Part shown: positions 25,043 through 33,006 of the stretch, piece after piece
Position numbering within the stretch: the stretch's first letter is position 1
Layout of the letters: the number at the start of each line of letters is the position of its first letter
Program-made: the position numbers and the translations under genes
The notes under the pieces: generated by a model
Told to the model about the DNA's origin: nothing
The model's input: only the letters and a program-made list of their open reading frames with translations
Databases searched by the model: none
NCBI RefSeq assembly: GCF_014697425.1
Contig: NZ_JACJRU010000018.1
Coordinates: forward strand, 1 to 64,000
Reading direction: 5' to 3'
DNA: 64,000 nucleotides
DNA from: Nostoc sp. FACHB-110
GTDB lineage: Bacteria; Cyanobacteriota; Cyanobacteriia; Cyanobacteriales; Nostocaceae

Positions 25043-25465
25043 TTAATGTTCATTGCCTGAATATATCCACATAGGTTCGGTTTTCCCAGCACGTTGAAAA
25101 CCGCATTTTTTATAAAAATAGAGGGCGGTGCTATCTGCAACTAAGATTTGTTGATGAAACCCTGCATACCGAGTTGTCAGGCGTTGAATGATACCGCTAC
25201 CAATACCCTGTCGCTGATAGTTAGGCAAAACTAACAAATGTGGATAGTAGACAACTAAAAAGCCATCAGAAATAGCATTACCTAAACCCACTAACTTATC
25301 TCCATCCCAAGCAGAAATCAGCGAGTGAGAGTTCATTAAACCTTTGTAGAGTAAATCTGGTTTTTCTGCTGATGACCAGTGATTAGCTTTATATAAAGTA
25401 ATAATGCTAGCTTGTTCGATTTCGCGGGTATCTTTGAACTGAATTTCTGCTTGGGGTGTGATCAT
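25043..25465 (-). CDS. GNAT family N-acetyltransferase
   Basis: A 140-residue GCN5-type acetyltransferase. The acetyl-CoA pyrophosphate loop is visible as LPNYQRQGIGSGII (Q/R-x-x-G-x-G/A) near residues 80-93, preceded by the strand VVYYPHLLV and followed by the terminal YFYKKCGF motif near residues 118-125. Substrate is unknown. It lies on the minus strand downstream of the isocitrate-lyase-family gene, separated by 131 bp of repeats, so co-transcription is possible but not evident. Confidence 0.85.
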   Translation of the reverse strand: MITPQAEIQFKDTREIEQASIITLYKANHWSSAEKPDLLYKGLMNSHSLISAWDGDKLVGLGNAISDGFLVVYYPHLLVLPNYQRQGIGSGIIQRLTTRYAGFHQQILVADSTALYFYKKCGFQRAGKTEPMWIYSGNEH

Positions 25466-25481
25466 TGCTTGTTTTCTAATA

Positions 25482-25601
25482 GTGAAAGGGAAGGGGCAGT
25501 AGGGAACAGGGAAGAGACTGTGTAAGCGTAGGTAGAAATACAGAAATTCTCATAATTATGAGTTTTTTCTGTTGCCTATTCCCTATTTCCTGTTCCCTAA
25601 C
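25482..25601. repeat. GGGAACAGGGAA-type short repeats in inverted orientation
   Basis: 25489-25514 has GGGAAGGGGCAGTAGGGAACAGGGAAG and 25569-25599 has CCTATTCCCTATTTCCTGTTCCCTAA. The two blocks can pair and flank a 50-bp spacer. Similar words recur at 38790-38827 and 59936-59957. Confidence 0.6.
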
Positions 25602-26490
25602 CCGGAGGGTTGGTTGATGTGTCCTTTTGTGGGGCGAATTTCTGTTCCATTTGGAGAAATTGCGGTACACCGACGAGTTCTTGAAAATCTTGAAAGTTCA
25701 CCAAGTCAGTCAAATTAGCTGTGGTTCCCTGTTCTTTGAGTTGACGGAAGCAACTTGTGATGACTTGTGTAACTGCCAATAAACCAGTCAGGGGAAAAAA
25801 GGCGATTTTGTAACCTAACTGTTGTAACTCAAAAGCAGAAATTTGGGGAGTTTTACCACCTTCCACGATATTAGCGACTAATGGCACATCAGGAAAAGCT
25901 GCGGCGATCGCTTTTAATTCTGCAACAGATTGCGGTGCTTCCACAAACAGTATATCTGCTCCGGCGGCAATGTAAGCCCGACCGCGAGCGATCGCTTCCT
26001 CTAAACCCAGTGGCGCACGGGCATCAGTCCGGGCAATAATTACTAAACCGCTATCACCACGGGCTTCAACAGCTGCACGAATTTTTCCGGCGTGTTCGGC
26101 TGCGGCGATGACGCGCTTACCTTCAAAATGACCACACTTTTTTGGCCATTCTTGGTCTTCTAAAAGTACCCCAGCCACACCCAACTGTACAGCATCTTTA
26201 ATAGTCCGCATCACATTCAGGGCATTGCCATAACCCGTATCTAAATCAGCAATTAAAGGCACACTCAGCGACTGAGCAATTCGCCCTATACTATAAAGCA
26301 TTTCTGTAGCAGTCAGAAAACCGTAATCAGGCAAACCCAGTGTAGATGCAGCAATACTAAAACCACTAGTAGCGACAACATCAAAACCTATCTTTTGGGC
26401 TAGCTTGGCACTCAGACAATCATAAACACCAGGAATGACAATAATTTCTGGACGGGCAAGTAGCGATCGCAGTCTTTGGCTAGAAGACAT
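25597..26490 (-). CDS. Isocitrate lyase / PEP mutase family protein
   Basis: A 297-residue TIM-barrel enzyme of the isocitrate lyase/phosphoenolpyruvate mutase superfamily, close to methylisocitrate lyase or oxaloacetate decarboxylase. Visible are PGVYDCLSAKLAQKIGF at the N-terminus, the metal-binding ADLDTGYG (about residues 81-88), LEDQEWPKKCGH with the catalytic-loop KKCGH (about 110-121), IIARTDA and FVEAP. The KKCGH cysteine points to C-C bond cleavage rather than PEP mutase chemistry. The rest of a methylcitrate cycle is not in the window, so the substrate is open. Confidence 0.85.
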   Translation of the reverse strand: MSSSQRLRSLLARPEIIVIPGVYDCLSAKLAQKIGFDVVATSGFSIAASTLGLPDYGFLTATEMLYSIGRIAQSLSVPLIADLDTGYGNALNVMRTIKDAVQLGVAGVLLEDQEWPKKCGHFEGKRVIAAAEHAGKIRAAVEARGDSGLVIIARTDARAPLGLEEAIARGRAYIAAGADILFVEAPQSVAELKAIAAAFPDVPLVANIVEGGKTPQISAFELQQLGYKIAFFPLTGLLAVTQVITSCFRQLKEQGTTANLTDLVNFQDFQELVGVPQFLQMEQKFAPQKDTSTNPPG

Positions 26491-26558
26491 AATAATTTAG
26501 ATGTAAAAATATACTTTTATTGAGCATACAGCCTCTTGGCTGGCTGCCACTATATTCT

Positions 26559-27950
26559 TTACACCCTTACACTCTCATCATTAACTTGTTGAGTGTAATA
26601 TTCAGTTTGTGGATATATACTGATGATAGTATTTTCTCCTACAAAGAATGTGCCAGCTTTCTCATTTTTAGAAAACTGTAAGTTGGGATATTGATTAGCC
26701 AGTTCTGCTGCACTTATAGCTGATTGTGGGAAATTATCAGGTAACTTGCCAGTAGCACCAATATAAAATACTAAAGGCGAAATTTTAGTTCTATATATTT
26801 GCTCAGTATACTGTGCCAACTTCGCCTGAGCATCTGCTAATGCAGCAATCATTTCCTCTTTGGCAATCTGATGACCAGATTGTTTATCATCTAACATTTT
26901 TGCCAAGCTATCTGCACCAACTTTTATGAGATTTGCTTTGACTAATCCATGATGATTAATGCCGAGAAAATCATCAAAAATCTTCAGCATCAATTCATCG
27001 GCCTTGGTAATTTGAATTCGAGATGATAGGAGTTTGTGTCTAAACGCAATCTGGTGATCAAAAACCAACTTCCAATTAGCTTTATTGATAATTTCTCCAG
27101 TTTCCTGATTGTAGGCACGATAAAGTCTCTGAAGAAATTGATTAGCAGAAGATAATTTGCTTAGATTCAAAATATCTGTACTACCAATGTCAATTTTATA
27201 ACTTACCCGGACATCAATTTCACCTTGAGATATGGCTTGCTCTAAGTGTTGATATTCATTGGTTTTCGGCAAGTTAGGGTAAAGTTTATGAGAGATATAG
27301 TTGTTTTTTAAATCATCCATTTGCTCATCAGAAAATACTTCTGATTCTCCTTTCATTTGAGCAGTAATAATACTATGGATAACTTTTATTTGGGCAAGTT
27401 CATCAAATAAACCATCGATATTGCAGTAACTTGTTTCCGGAGAAACTAGGGGGAACATCTCTAAATTAATTAGATGTTCTTGGCGATAGTCAAAGTTATC
27501 TGCTGTAATTACACCTTGATGTTTGAGGATATTAAATGTGGATTTATTGCTGATTTTAATTTGCAATGATTTTACATTAATTTTACCGTTGCCTATTATT
27601 GTATATTTGTTATAAGCATTTAATTCATTAACCAGTAAACCTGCCACTTCAATGACAGGAGATTTGTCTTCGGCTTTGATTAGTTTGATACGGCGTTTAA
27701 TTAACAGATTAATGTTGGCAGTATTGCGATTAATTTCAAATATGCCCATATCAACATAATCACTTTTATCAATATATTCTGTTTGCAGCCAAGGCTCAAG
27801 TAGCGTATTATCTTGAGTTCTGATCCCTGGAATACGTTTAATGGTTTGTCTTTGATAATTTGCTTGCAAATGCTTGAGGTTAAGAATAATATTGTTGCGC
27901 TGTTCTGTGAAAATATTGATAAGTTCTAGCAAGGAAAGATTATTTTTCAT
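26559..27950 (-). CDS. Protein of unknown function (463 residues)
   Basis: I do not recognise a family. The protein is hydrophilic, without signal peptide or membrane segment, with a mixed beta-rich first half (repeated strands such as INLLIKRRIKLIK, VIEVAGLLVNEL, KYTIIGNGKINVKSLQIKIS) and a more helical second half (QFLQRLYRAYNQETG, KEEMIAALADAQAKLAQYTEQIY). The end (KNEKAGTFFVGENTIISIYPQTEYY) looks like a compact C-terminal strand pair. The start ATG at 27950 is followed by SLLELINIFTEQRNNII, a helix. The gene stands alone, with a 764-bp repeat-filled spacer upstream. Composition is like that of its neighbours, so recent transfer is not indicated. Confidence 0.65.
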   Translation of the reverse strand: MKNNLSLLELINIFTEQRNNIILNLKHLQANYQRQTIKRIPGIRTQDNTLLEPWLQTEYIDKSDYVDMGIFEINRNTANINLLIKRRIKLIKAEDKSPVIEVAGLLVNELNAYNKYTIIGNGKINVKSLQIKISNKSTFNILKHQGVITADNFDYRQEHLINLEMFPLVSPETSYCNIDGLFDELAQIKVIHSIITAQMKGESEVFSDEQMDDLKNNYISHKLYPNLPKTNEYQHLEQAISQGEIDVRVSYKIDIGSTDILNLSKLSSANQFLQRLYRAYNQETGEIINKANWKLVFDHQIAFRHKLLSSRIQITKADELMLKIFDDFLGINHHGLVKANLIKVGADSLAKMLDDKQSGHQIAKEEMIAALADAQAKLAQYTEQIYRTKISPLVFYIGATGKLPDNFPQSAISAAELANQYPNLQFSKNEKAGTFFVGENTIISIYPQTEYYTQQVNDESVRV

Positions 27951-28294
27951 ATTTTACCTGTTCTTGCAAAATTTTTAGAGATAACTAATGTCAAAAATTA
28001 GTTATTGCAACTATCACAAATGAAGAGACATGGAAAATTAAACAACACTTGGAGGCGTTGCATAAATGCGGCATGAATTAAGCATTTTTAGCAAGGTTAA
28101 CTATCGATTTTTTGCGCCTTTGCGCGAAACAAAAAAACATCCCTCTAATCAGCAATGCCCACTTGGATAACTATCTTGTGTTGATAGTTGCATTCGTGAA
28201 CTGGGTGAGATAAACGCGAATTTTGCGAATCAATATTTACTTATAGTATTATTGTACTATAAATGTGTCAAATTGTCTATAGCCACAGAACTTC

Positions 28295-28500
28295 TAGCAT
28301 TTCTATGAGAAATAGAGACGTTATCTATTCACATCTTGCACCTAGCCCCAGCCAATGGAATTCGTGGCTTTACAAACGCGCGTCCGCTGCACCACGCGGA
28401 CTAAGGAAAAATCAAGGGTTTGGTCTGTGTAGCCGCCACTTCAGTCGCTTGGTGCAAGAAATGAGTATACAACGTCTCTACTCTTGTTTTGTCCTAATTA
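28295..28500. repeat. Palindromic GAGACGTT...AACGTCTC repeat interrupted by the MITE-like element
   Basis: Left part TAGCATTTCTATGAGAAATA then GAGACGTTATCTA (to 28327), right part TATACAACGTCTCTACTCTTG (from 28466). An uninterrupted copy lies at 28624-28686. This GAGACG/CGTCTC palindrome family recurs in the window, e.g. as GAGGCGCGAAATTTCGCGTCTC at 59758-59779. Confidence 0.8.
28328..28465. mobile_element. MITE-like element, second copy (138 bp)
   Basis: Ends TTCACATCTTGCACC and GGTGCAAGAAATGAG match those of the copy at 6685-6838. Flanks are TCTA (28324-28327) and TATA (28466-28469), a 4-bp target duplication with one difference when read against the empty paralogous site. The interior shares AATGGAATTCG, CGCGGACTAAGGAAAAATCA, TCTGTGTAGCCGC and CTTCAGTCGC. 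It lacks the ACCCGC/GCGGGT hairpin of the first copy. Confidence 0.78.
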
Positions 28501-28506
28501 AGAATA

Positions 28507-28582
28507 GTAGGTTGGGTGTAGCGATAGCGTAACCCAACAAAGTATGCGTGAATGTTGGGTTCCGTTCCTCCACCCAACCTAC
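28507..28582. repeat. Inverted repeat with GTAGGTTGGGTG arms
   Basis: Perfect 12-base arms (28507-28518 and 28571-28582) enclose further AACCCAAC/GTTGGGTT pairing, giving one long hairpin. This is a common type of dispersed cyanobacterial repeat. The rest of the 27951-28714 spacer also holds GCGCCTTTGCGCG words near 28110 but no gene. Confidence 0.75.
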
Positions 28583-28623
28583 ATCAGTCTAAGTTGTTGC
28601 CTTAACTGAACTGTATTGCCTTA

Positions 28624-28686
28624 TAGCATTTCTATAAGAAATAGAGACATTGTATACAACGTCTCTACTCTTGTCTTGTTATAATT
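28624..28686. repeat. Palindromic GAGACATT...AACGTCTC repeat, uninterrupted copy
   Basis: TAGCATTTCTATAAGAAATA, GAGACATTGTATACAACGTCTC and CTCTTGTCTTG form a direct repeat of the interrupted copy at 28295-28500, and so show the empty insertion site. Confidence 0.8.
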
Positions 28687-28714
28687 ACAATTCTTGATGT
28701 CTCTCTACTTATAA

Positions 28715-29557
28715 CTATGTAAGTTCTGACATTAACGAACTTGTTACCTTTTGCTTTAGCCAGTTATACCAACTATCTAACCCCTCACCAGTCATCGCCG
28801 ACACCTGAAAAACCTGTATATGTGGGTTCACTTGTTTTGCATATTCAATGCAACGTTCCACATCAAACTGCACGTAAGGCAATAAATCAATTTTGGTAAG
28901 AATCATCATCTCACTAGCGCGGAACATATGAGGATATTTTAGCGGCTTATCTTCCCCCTCCGTGACAGATAAAATTACAACTTTGAGGTGTTCCCCCAAA
29001 TCAAATAAAGCCGGACAAACCAAATTACCTACATTCTCAATCATCACCACAGAATTGAGTGGCGGGTTGAGTTGTTGTAAACCTCTTTCTATCATCGACG
29101 CATCTAAATGACAGCCTGTACCTGTGTTGATTTGCACAACTTTACAGCCTGTCTCTTTAATTTTTTGAGCATCATTAGTGGTTTCTTGGTCGCCTTCAAT
29201 TACACTAATCGGTAATTGCTGTTTTAAATCATTAATAGTGCGAGTTAATAATGTTGTTTTCCCTGCACCGGGAGAACTCATTAAATTTAAAGCGAGAATA
29301 TTTCGACCTTTAAACCATCCCCGGTTTTGGGCTGCTAATAAATTATTTTTTGCTAAGATATCTTGTTCTAAAGATATAGTTGTGCCATGAATTTTGGCAT
29401 GAATTTGTGGTGTTTCATCGTGATGATGGGTATGGGTAATCATAGTGCCATCAGGTAAAGTGTGGGTATGATGGTCGTGATGGTGATTAATTTCACCTGT
29501 TTGAAGATTTGTAATTTTGCCTTCAGCATCATCAGAACAACCGCAAGTTACACACAT
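28715..29557 (-). CDS. hypB: Hydrogenase nickel incorporation GTPase HypB
   Basis: A 280-residue GTPase that delivers nickel to the [NiFe] hydrogenase large subunit with HypA. It has an N-terminal CxxCGC motif (VTCGCSD), a histidine-rich nickel-storage stretch (about residues 23-48) and the G-domain: P-loop SSPGAGKTTL (about residues 94-103), EGDQETTNDA, VIENVGNLVCPA and the guanine-specifying TKIDLLP. Its start overlaps the hypA stop codon by ten bases, so translation is coupled. It is the last gene of the hyp operon; repeats follow directly. Confidence 0.96.
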   Translation of the reverse strand: MCVTCGCSDDAEGKITNLQTGEINHHHDHHTHTLPDGTMITHTHHHDETPQIHAKIHGTTISLEQDILAKNNLLAAQNRGWFKGRNILALNLMSSPGAGKTTLLTRTINDLKQQLPISVIEGDQETTNDAQKIKETGCKVVQINTGTGCHLDASMIERGLQQLNPPLNSVVMIENVGNLVCPALFDLGEHLKVVILSVTEGEDKPLKYPHMFRASEMMILTKIDLLPYVQFDVERCIEYAKQVNPHIQVFQVSAMTGEGLDSWYNWLKQKVTSSLMSELT

Positions 29558-29889
29558 ATTTCCTCTATTTCTATTTCTTTAATTTTGAGTTCTTCACCAG
29601 TTATTAAATCAAGTTGCACACTACCACAAGTGCAAATGCCAAAAGGTTTTTCTAGAGCAATTTCCGCACCGCATTGACGGCATTTGGCTAATCCTGGGAT
29701 TTCGATAATTTCTAATAGGGAATTTTCTAAAAGTGTGCCTTTTGAGCAAATATCAAAACAAAATTTGATAGCTTCAGGCATAATGGCTGAAAGTTTGCCA
29801 ATTTCTAGCACTACTTTATGTACTTTCATGCCTTTGGCGTGTTCGGTGACGATGGCTACTATATTTTGGGTTATTCCTAATTCGTGCAT
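29548..29889 (-). CDS. hypA: Hydrogenase nickel incorporation protein HypA
   Basis: A 113-residue nickel chaperone. It begins MHELGITQNI with His2 as the nickel ligand; I chose ATG 29889 because this N-terminus is invariant, not the longer reading from 29934. The zinc site is formed by CRQCGAEIALEKPFGICTCGS (two Cys pairs, near residues 71-92). It overlaps hypB and lies 60 bp after hypE. The spacer upstream contains the GCGCAAAGGCGCAAAG dispersed repeat. Confidence 0.95.
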   Translation of the reverse strand: MHELGITQNIVAIVTEHAKGMKVHKVVLEIGKLSAIMPEAIKFCFDICSKGTLLENSLLEIIEIPGLAKCRQCGAEIALEKPFGICTCGSVQLDLITGEELKIKEIEIEEICV

Positions 29890-29949
29890 ACTAACAAATA
29901 ATTTTTTATCTCGCGCAAAGGCGCAAAGGCGCAAAGAAGATGGTAATAT

Positions 29950-31053
29950 TTAACAAATTCTTGGTAGTTGGTCGCCGACTAGCATGTCTACAATTCGTTC
30001 AGCACCAAAGGTTGTTTTGAGGAAGACAACGCCGGGAGGTGAGGCGATAACTTCACCGACTATACAAGCATCTTTGCCTGCTGGATGCGTTTTCATGGCT
30101 GCTAAAACTTTGTCGGCGTAATCATGTTTTACTACGACGACTAATTTACCTTCGTTGGCTAAGTATAAGGGGTCTAAACCCAAAATTTCACAAACTCCTT
30201 TGACTTCTTCTCTAATAGGAATTGATTTTTCATCCAAGCGAATACCAACATTAGATGTGAGGGCAAATTCATTTAATACTGTGGCTAAACCGCCGCGTGT
30301 TGCATCCCGCATGGCGTGAATGTTAGGGCAAGCTTTGAGGATGGTTTCTACTAAACTATGTAAGGGTTGGCAATCACTTTTAATATCTGTTTCTAAGGCT
30401 AATTCACCACGGGCGATTAAAATTGCAGTGCCATGATTTCCTAATTCGCCGTTAATAATAATGGCATCTCCTGGTTGAATATTGTGTGCGGAAATATTCA
30501 CGCCTGTGGGAATGACACCAATACCAGCAGTGTTAATAAATAATTTATCAGCAGCGCCACGATGAACTACTTTTGTGTCGCCTGTCACAATTTGCACGCC
30601 TGCATTTTTGGCGGCGGCTTGCATACTGGCTACTACACGGCGTAGGGTTTCTAATGGTAGTCCTTCTTCTAAAATAACGCTACAGGTAAGATATAAAGGT
30701 TTTGCACCGCTAACAGCTAAATCATTAACTGTGCCGTTAATTGCTAATTCTCCAATATCGCTACCAGGGAAAAATAACGGGTCTACTACATAAGAATCTG
30801 TGGTAAATGCCAGTCTATCTCCTTGTTGTAAAAGATTGGCTAAATTAAAACTGGCTTGGTCTTCTAATTGACTCAAAATTGGATTATCAAAACTCTGGAT
30901 AAAGACATCATCAATTAAATCACGCATGGCTTTACCACCACTACCATGTGCTAAATTTATGTGACTATCTCGAATTTTTGATTGGCGACGGCGGGCTTGG
31001 GCAATTTTTTGAAACACTGAATTTTGTAATTGATTTGATGATGATAAATCCAT
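29950..31053 (-). CDS. hypE: Hydrogenase expression/formation protein HypE
   Basis: A 367-residue PurM-like ATPase that dehydrates a thiocarboxamide on its own C-terminal cysteine to thiocyanate, the source of the CN ligands of the active-site iron. The conserved HGSGGKAMRDLI start of the catalytic domain (about residues 36-47), TTDSYVVDPLFFPG, GDTKVV, DATRGGLATVLNE and the terminal DQLPRIC with its acceptor cysteine are all present. The first 30 residues (Gln/Arg-rich) extend beyond typical HypE, and the true start could be internal. Downstream partner of hypF in the pathway. Confidence 0.95.
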   Translation of the reverse strand: MDLSSSNQLQNSVFQKIAQARRRQSKIRDSHINLAHGSGGKAMRDLIDDVFIQSFDNPILSQLEDQASFNLANLLQQGDRLAFTTDSYVVDPLFFPGSDIGELAINGTVNDLAVSGAKPLYLTCSVILEEGLPLETLRRVVASMQAAAKNAGVQIVTGDTKVVHRGAADKLFINTAGIGVIPTGVNISAHNIQPGDAIIINGELGNHGTAILIARGELALETDIKSDCQPLHSLVETILKACPNIHAMRDATRGGLATVLNEFALTSNVGIRLDEKSIPIREEVKGVCEILGLDPLYLANEGKLVVVVKHDYADKVLAAMKTHPAGKDACIVGEVIASPPGVVFLKTTFGAERIVDMLVGDQLPRIC

Positions 31054-31094
31054 ATAGAATTGATTAAAATAATTTATGATTGAGATGTCTAGTA

Positions 31095-31187
31095 GGGGAC
31101 AGGTGACAGGTGAGAGGTGACAGAGGTAAAAGTCTAACTATAAATATCTTTTGCCTCCTGCTTCCTGCCTTCTGCCTCCTGCCTTCT
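31095..31187. repeat. Heptamer-type tandem repeats between hypE and the tautomerase gene
   Basis: 31095-31124 carries GGGACAGGTGACAGGTGAGAG-type words and 31151-31187 carries TGCCTCC/TGCTTCC/TGCCTTC heptamers in tandem. Typical short tandem repeats of Nostocales; no coding signal. Confidence 0.7.
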
Positions 31188-31195
31188 AAATGGTT

Positions 31196-31411
31196 TTATC
31201 TGCCTGTTTCATCATGTCTACCGCGATGTCTATCGCAGTGTAAGATACCGTTGACAGCCCAATTTTCACGTTCAAATTCATCAATGTGAATGGTTATCCA
31301 TTCTGGTTTGGTATCTAAAGATGTGACTAGGGCATTAGTAATAGCTTCAACTAGATGCCGTTTTTTTTCGATGGAATGACCACGGGCAATTTTGACTGTA
31401 ACAAAAGGCAT
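31196..31411 (-). CDS. 4-oxalocrotonate tautomerase family protein in the hyp operon
   Basis: A 71-residue tautomerase-like protein beginning MPFVTVKIARGHS, so Pro2 would be the exposed catalytic base after Met removal. The family segment SIEKKRHLVEAITNALV and KPEWITIHIDEF follow. It has a short charged tail (DRHRGRHDETGR). It is inserted between hypD and hypE on the same strand, a position I recall as shared with other heterocystous cyanobacteria. A link to hydrogenase maturation is possible but untested; it could also be a passenger. Confidence 0.85.
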   Translation of the reverse strand: MPFVTVKIARGHSIEKKRHLVEAITNALVTSLDTKPEWITIHIDEFERENWAVNGILHCDRHRGRHDETGR

Positions 31412-31476
31412 AAATTCCTACTCCAATCCTAAAATTTTTGTGTTGTAGAGTGCGGATTGCTCACTCTTATATTAGG

Positions 31477-32628
31477 TTATGAAGTTAGGCTTGCTGTTGG
31501 TTTTTCAATTACTTTTTTTTGCGTGGAATTGGAGAAGCGTCCGTATTTGTAATAAGCTGCACAAGCACCTTCCGAGGAAACCATGCAAGTACCTATCGGT
31601 GCTTCTGGGGTGCAGGCTGTACCAAATACTTTACATTCCCACGGTTTTAAAACTCCTTTGAGAATTTCGCCACATTTACAAGCTTTATGATCTGGTACTT
31701 TTTGATTAGGGATGGTAAATTTTACTTCAGCATCAAATTGGCTATATTCAGTCCGAATTTTTAAGCCGGAATTTGGTAGTTCTCCTAAACCACGCCATTC
31801 AAAAGTTTCGCGTATAGCAAATACTTCGTTCATGGCTTTAATTGCTATTTGATTACCAGCTTTTTCCACTAGTCTGTTATATTGGTTTTCGACTTCACAG
31901 CGGTTTTCTACTAGTTGTTTTAATAGCATCCAAACTGACTGGAGAATGTCTAATGGTTCAAAGCCAGAAACAACTATTGGTTTATGATATTGTTGGGCGA
32001 TAAATTGATAGGGGTCAGTACCAATTACCATGCTGACATGACCAGGGCCAACAAATCCATCTAGTTGTAAATCTGGGTTATCTAATAGTGCTTTGAGGGC
32101 AGGAATAACTAATACATGATTGCAAAACATACTAAAGTTATGTATGTTTTCTGCATCAGCTTGGAGGATGGTAAAAGCTGTGCTGGGGACTGTGGTTTCA
32201 AAGCCGAGGGCGAAGAAGACTACTTCTTTGTTGGGGTTATCTTTGGCGAGTTGTAAGCTATCTAAGGGTGAGTATACCATACGGATATCTGCGCCTTTGG
32301 CTTTGGCTTGCAGTAGGCTGTCTTTGGAACCCGGAACGCGCATAGTGTCGCCAAATGTTGCCAAGATGACGTTAGGATGTTGGGAGATAGCGATCGCATC
32401 ATCTAACCTCCCCCTTGGCATGACACAGACTGGACAACCAGGCCCATGTATTAATTCAATATTGTCGGGCAGTATTTCTTCAATACCGTATTTGAAAATT
32501 GAGTGAGTATGCCCGCCGCAGATTTCCATAATTTTGATATGTTTTTCTATTTGGCGGCTAATTTTTTCTATCTCCCTTTGTAGGGCTATTGCTTTTTCGG
32601 GTTCCCGAAATTCGTCAACGTATTTCAT
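31477..32628 (-). CDS. hypD: Hydrogenase maturation iron-sulfur protein HypD
   Basis: A 383-residue protein that with HypC forms the scaffold on which Fe(CN)2CO is built. It shows MKYVDEFREPEKA, the essential MEICGGHTHSIFKYG (Cys about residue 38), GPGCPVCVMPRG (Cys pair about 66-69), FGDTMRVPGS, FALGFETTVPSTA and the C-terminal [4Fe-4S] cysteines in HKACKCGEILKG, ECKVFGTACTPEAPIGTCMVSSEGAC. Follows hypC after a 76-bp gap containing a GCGTAAC-type repeat. Confidence 0.96.
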   Translation of the reverse strand: MKYVDEFREPEKAIALQREIEKISRQIEKHIKIMEICGGHTHSIFKYGIEEILPDNIELIHGPGCPVCVMPRGRLDDAIAISQHPNVILATFGDTMRVPGSKDSLLQAKAKGADIRMVYSPLDSLQLAKDNPNKEVVFFALGFETTVPSTAFTILQADAENIHNFSMFCNHVLVIPALKALLDNPDLQLDGFVGPGHVSMVIGTDPYQFIAQQYHKPIVVSGFEPLDILQSVWMLLKQLVENRCEVENQYNRLVEKAGNQIAIKAMNEVFAIRETFEWRGLGELPNSGLKIRTEYSQFDAEVKFTIPNQKVPDHKACKCGEILKGVLKPWECKVFGTACTPEAPIGTCMVSSEGACAAYYKYGRFSNSTQKKVIEKPTASLTS

Positions 32629-32704
32629 AAAATCTAGGGCTAATTTACTGGATAAACTCTGCGTAACTCCGCGTTTACCTTGGCGTAACTTTGCGTTAAA
32701 ATCT

Positions 32705-32950
32705 CTAACTTATAGCAGCGATTTCTGCTAATAACTTTAATGTTTCCGCAGCTTCTTCCTCATTAATTCGATTCATCGCAAAACCAACGTGAACTAATAC
32801 CCAATCTCCTAAACAAGCTTCGGGCGTATGTTGTTCATCGACGATGCAAGCGATGTTAACTTGACGTTTGACACCAGCAACATTCACAATGGCTAATTTT
32901 TTTTGAGTGTCGGTAATTTCGACAATTTGTCCAGGAATTCCTAAGCACAT
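32705..32950 (-). CDS. hypC: Hydrogenase maturation chaperone HypC
   Basis: An 81-residue HypC/HupF chaperone beginning MCLGIPGQI; Cys2 carries the Fe(CN)2CO unit with HypD and hands it to the hydrogenase large subunit. The OB-like core (VNVAGVKRQVNIACI, LGDWVLVHVGFAMNRINEEEA) is complete. It lies 56 bp after hypF. Confidence 0.95.
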   Translation of the reverse strand: MCLGIPGQIVEITDTQKKLAIVNVAGVKRQVNIACIVDEQHTPEACLGDWVLVHVGFAMNRINEEEAAETLKLLAEIAAIS

Positions 32951-33006
32951 TTGTATTTTCCTTTTATAGCGAACCGCAGAGGCGCGGAGGGCGCAGAGAA
33001 GAAGAG

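Noticed and set aside
28263..28532. An 89-codon frame across the second MITE-like element
   Set aside because: It is translation of repeat DNA; the same peptide words appear in the element at 6685 and mean nothing as protein.
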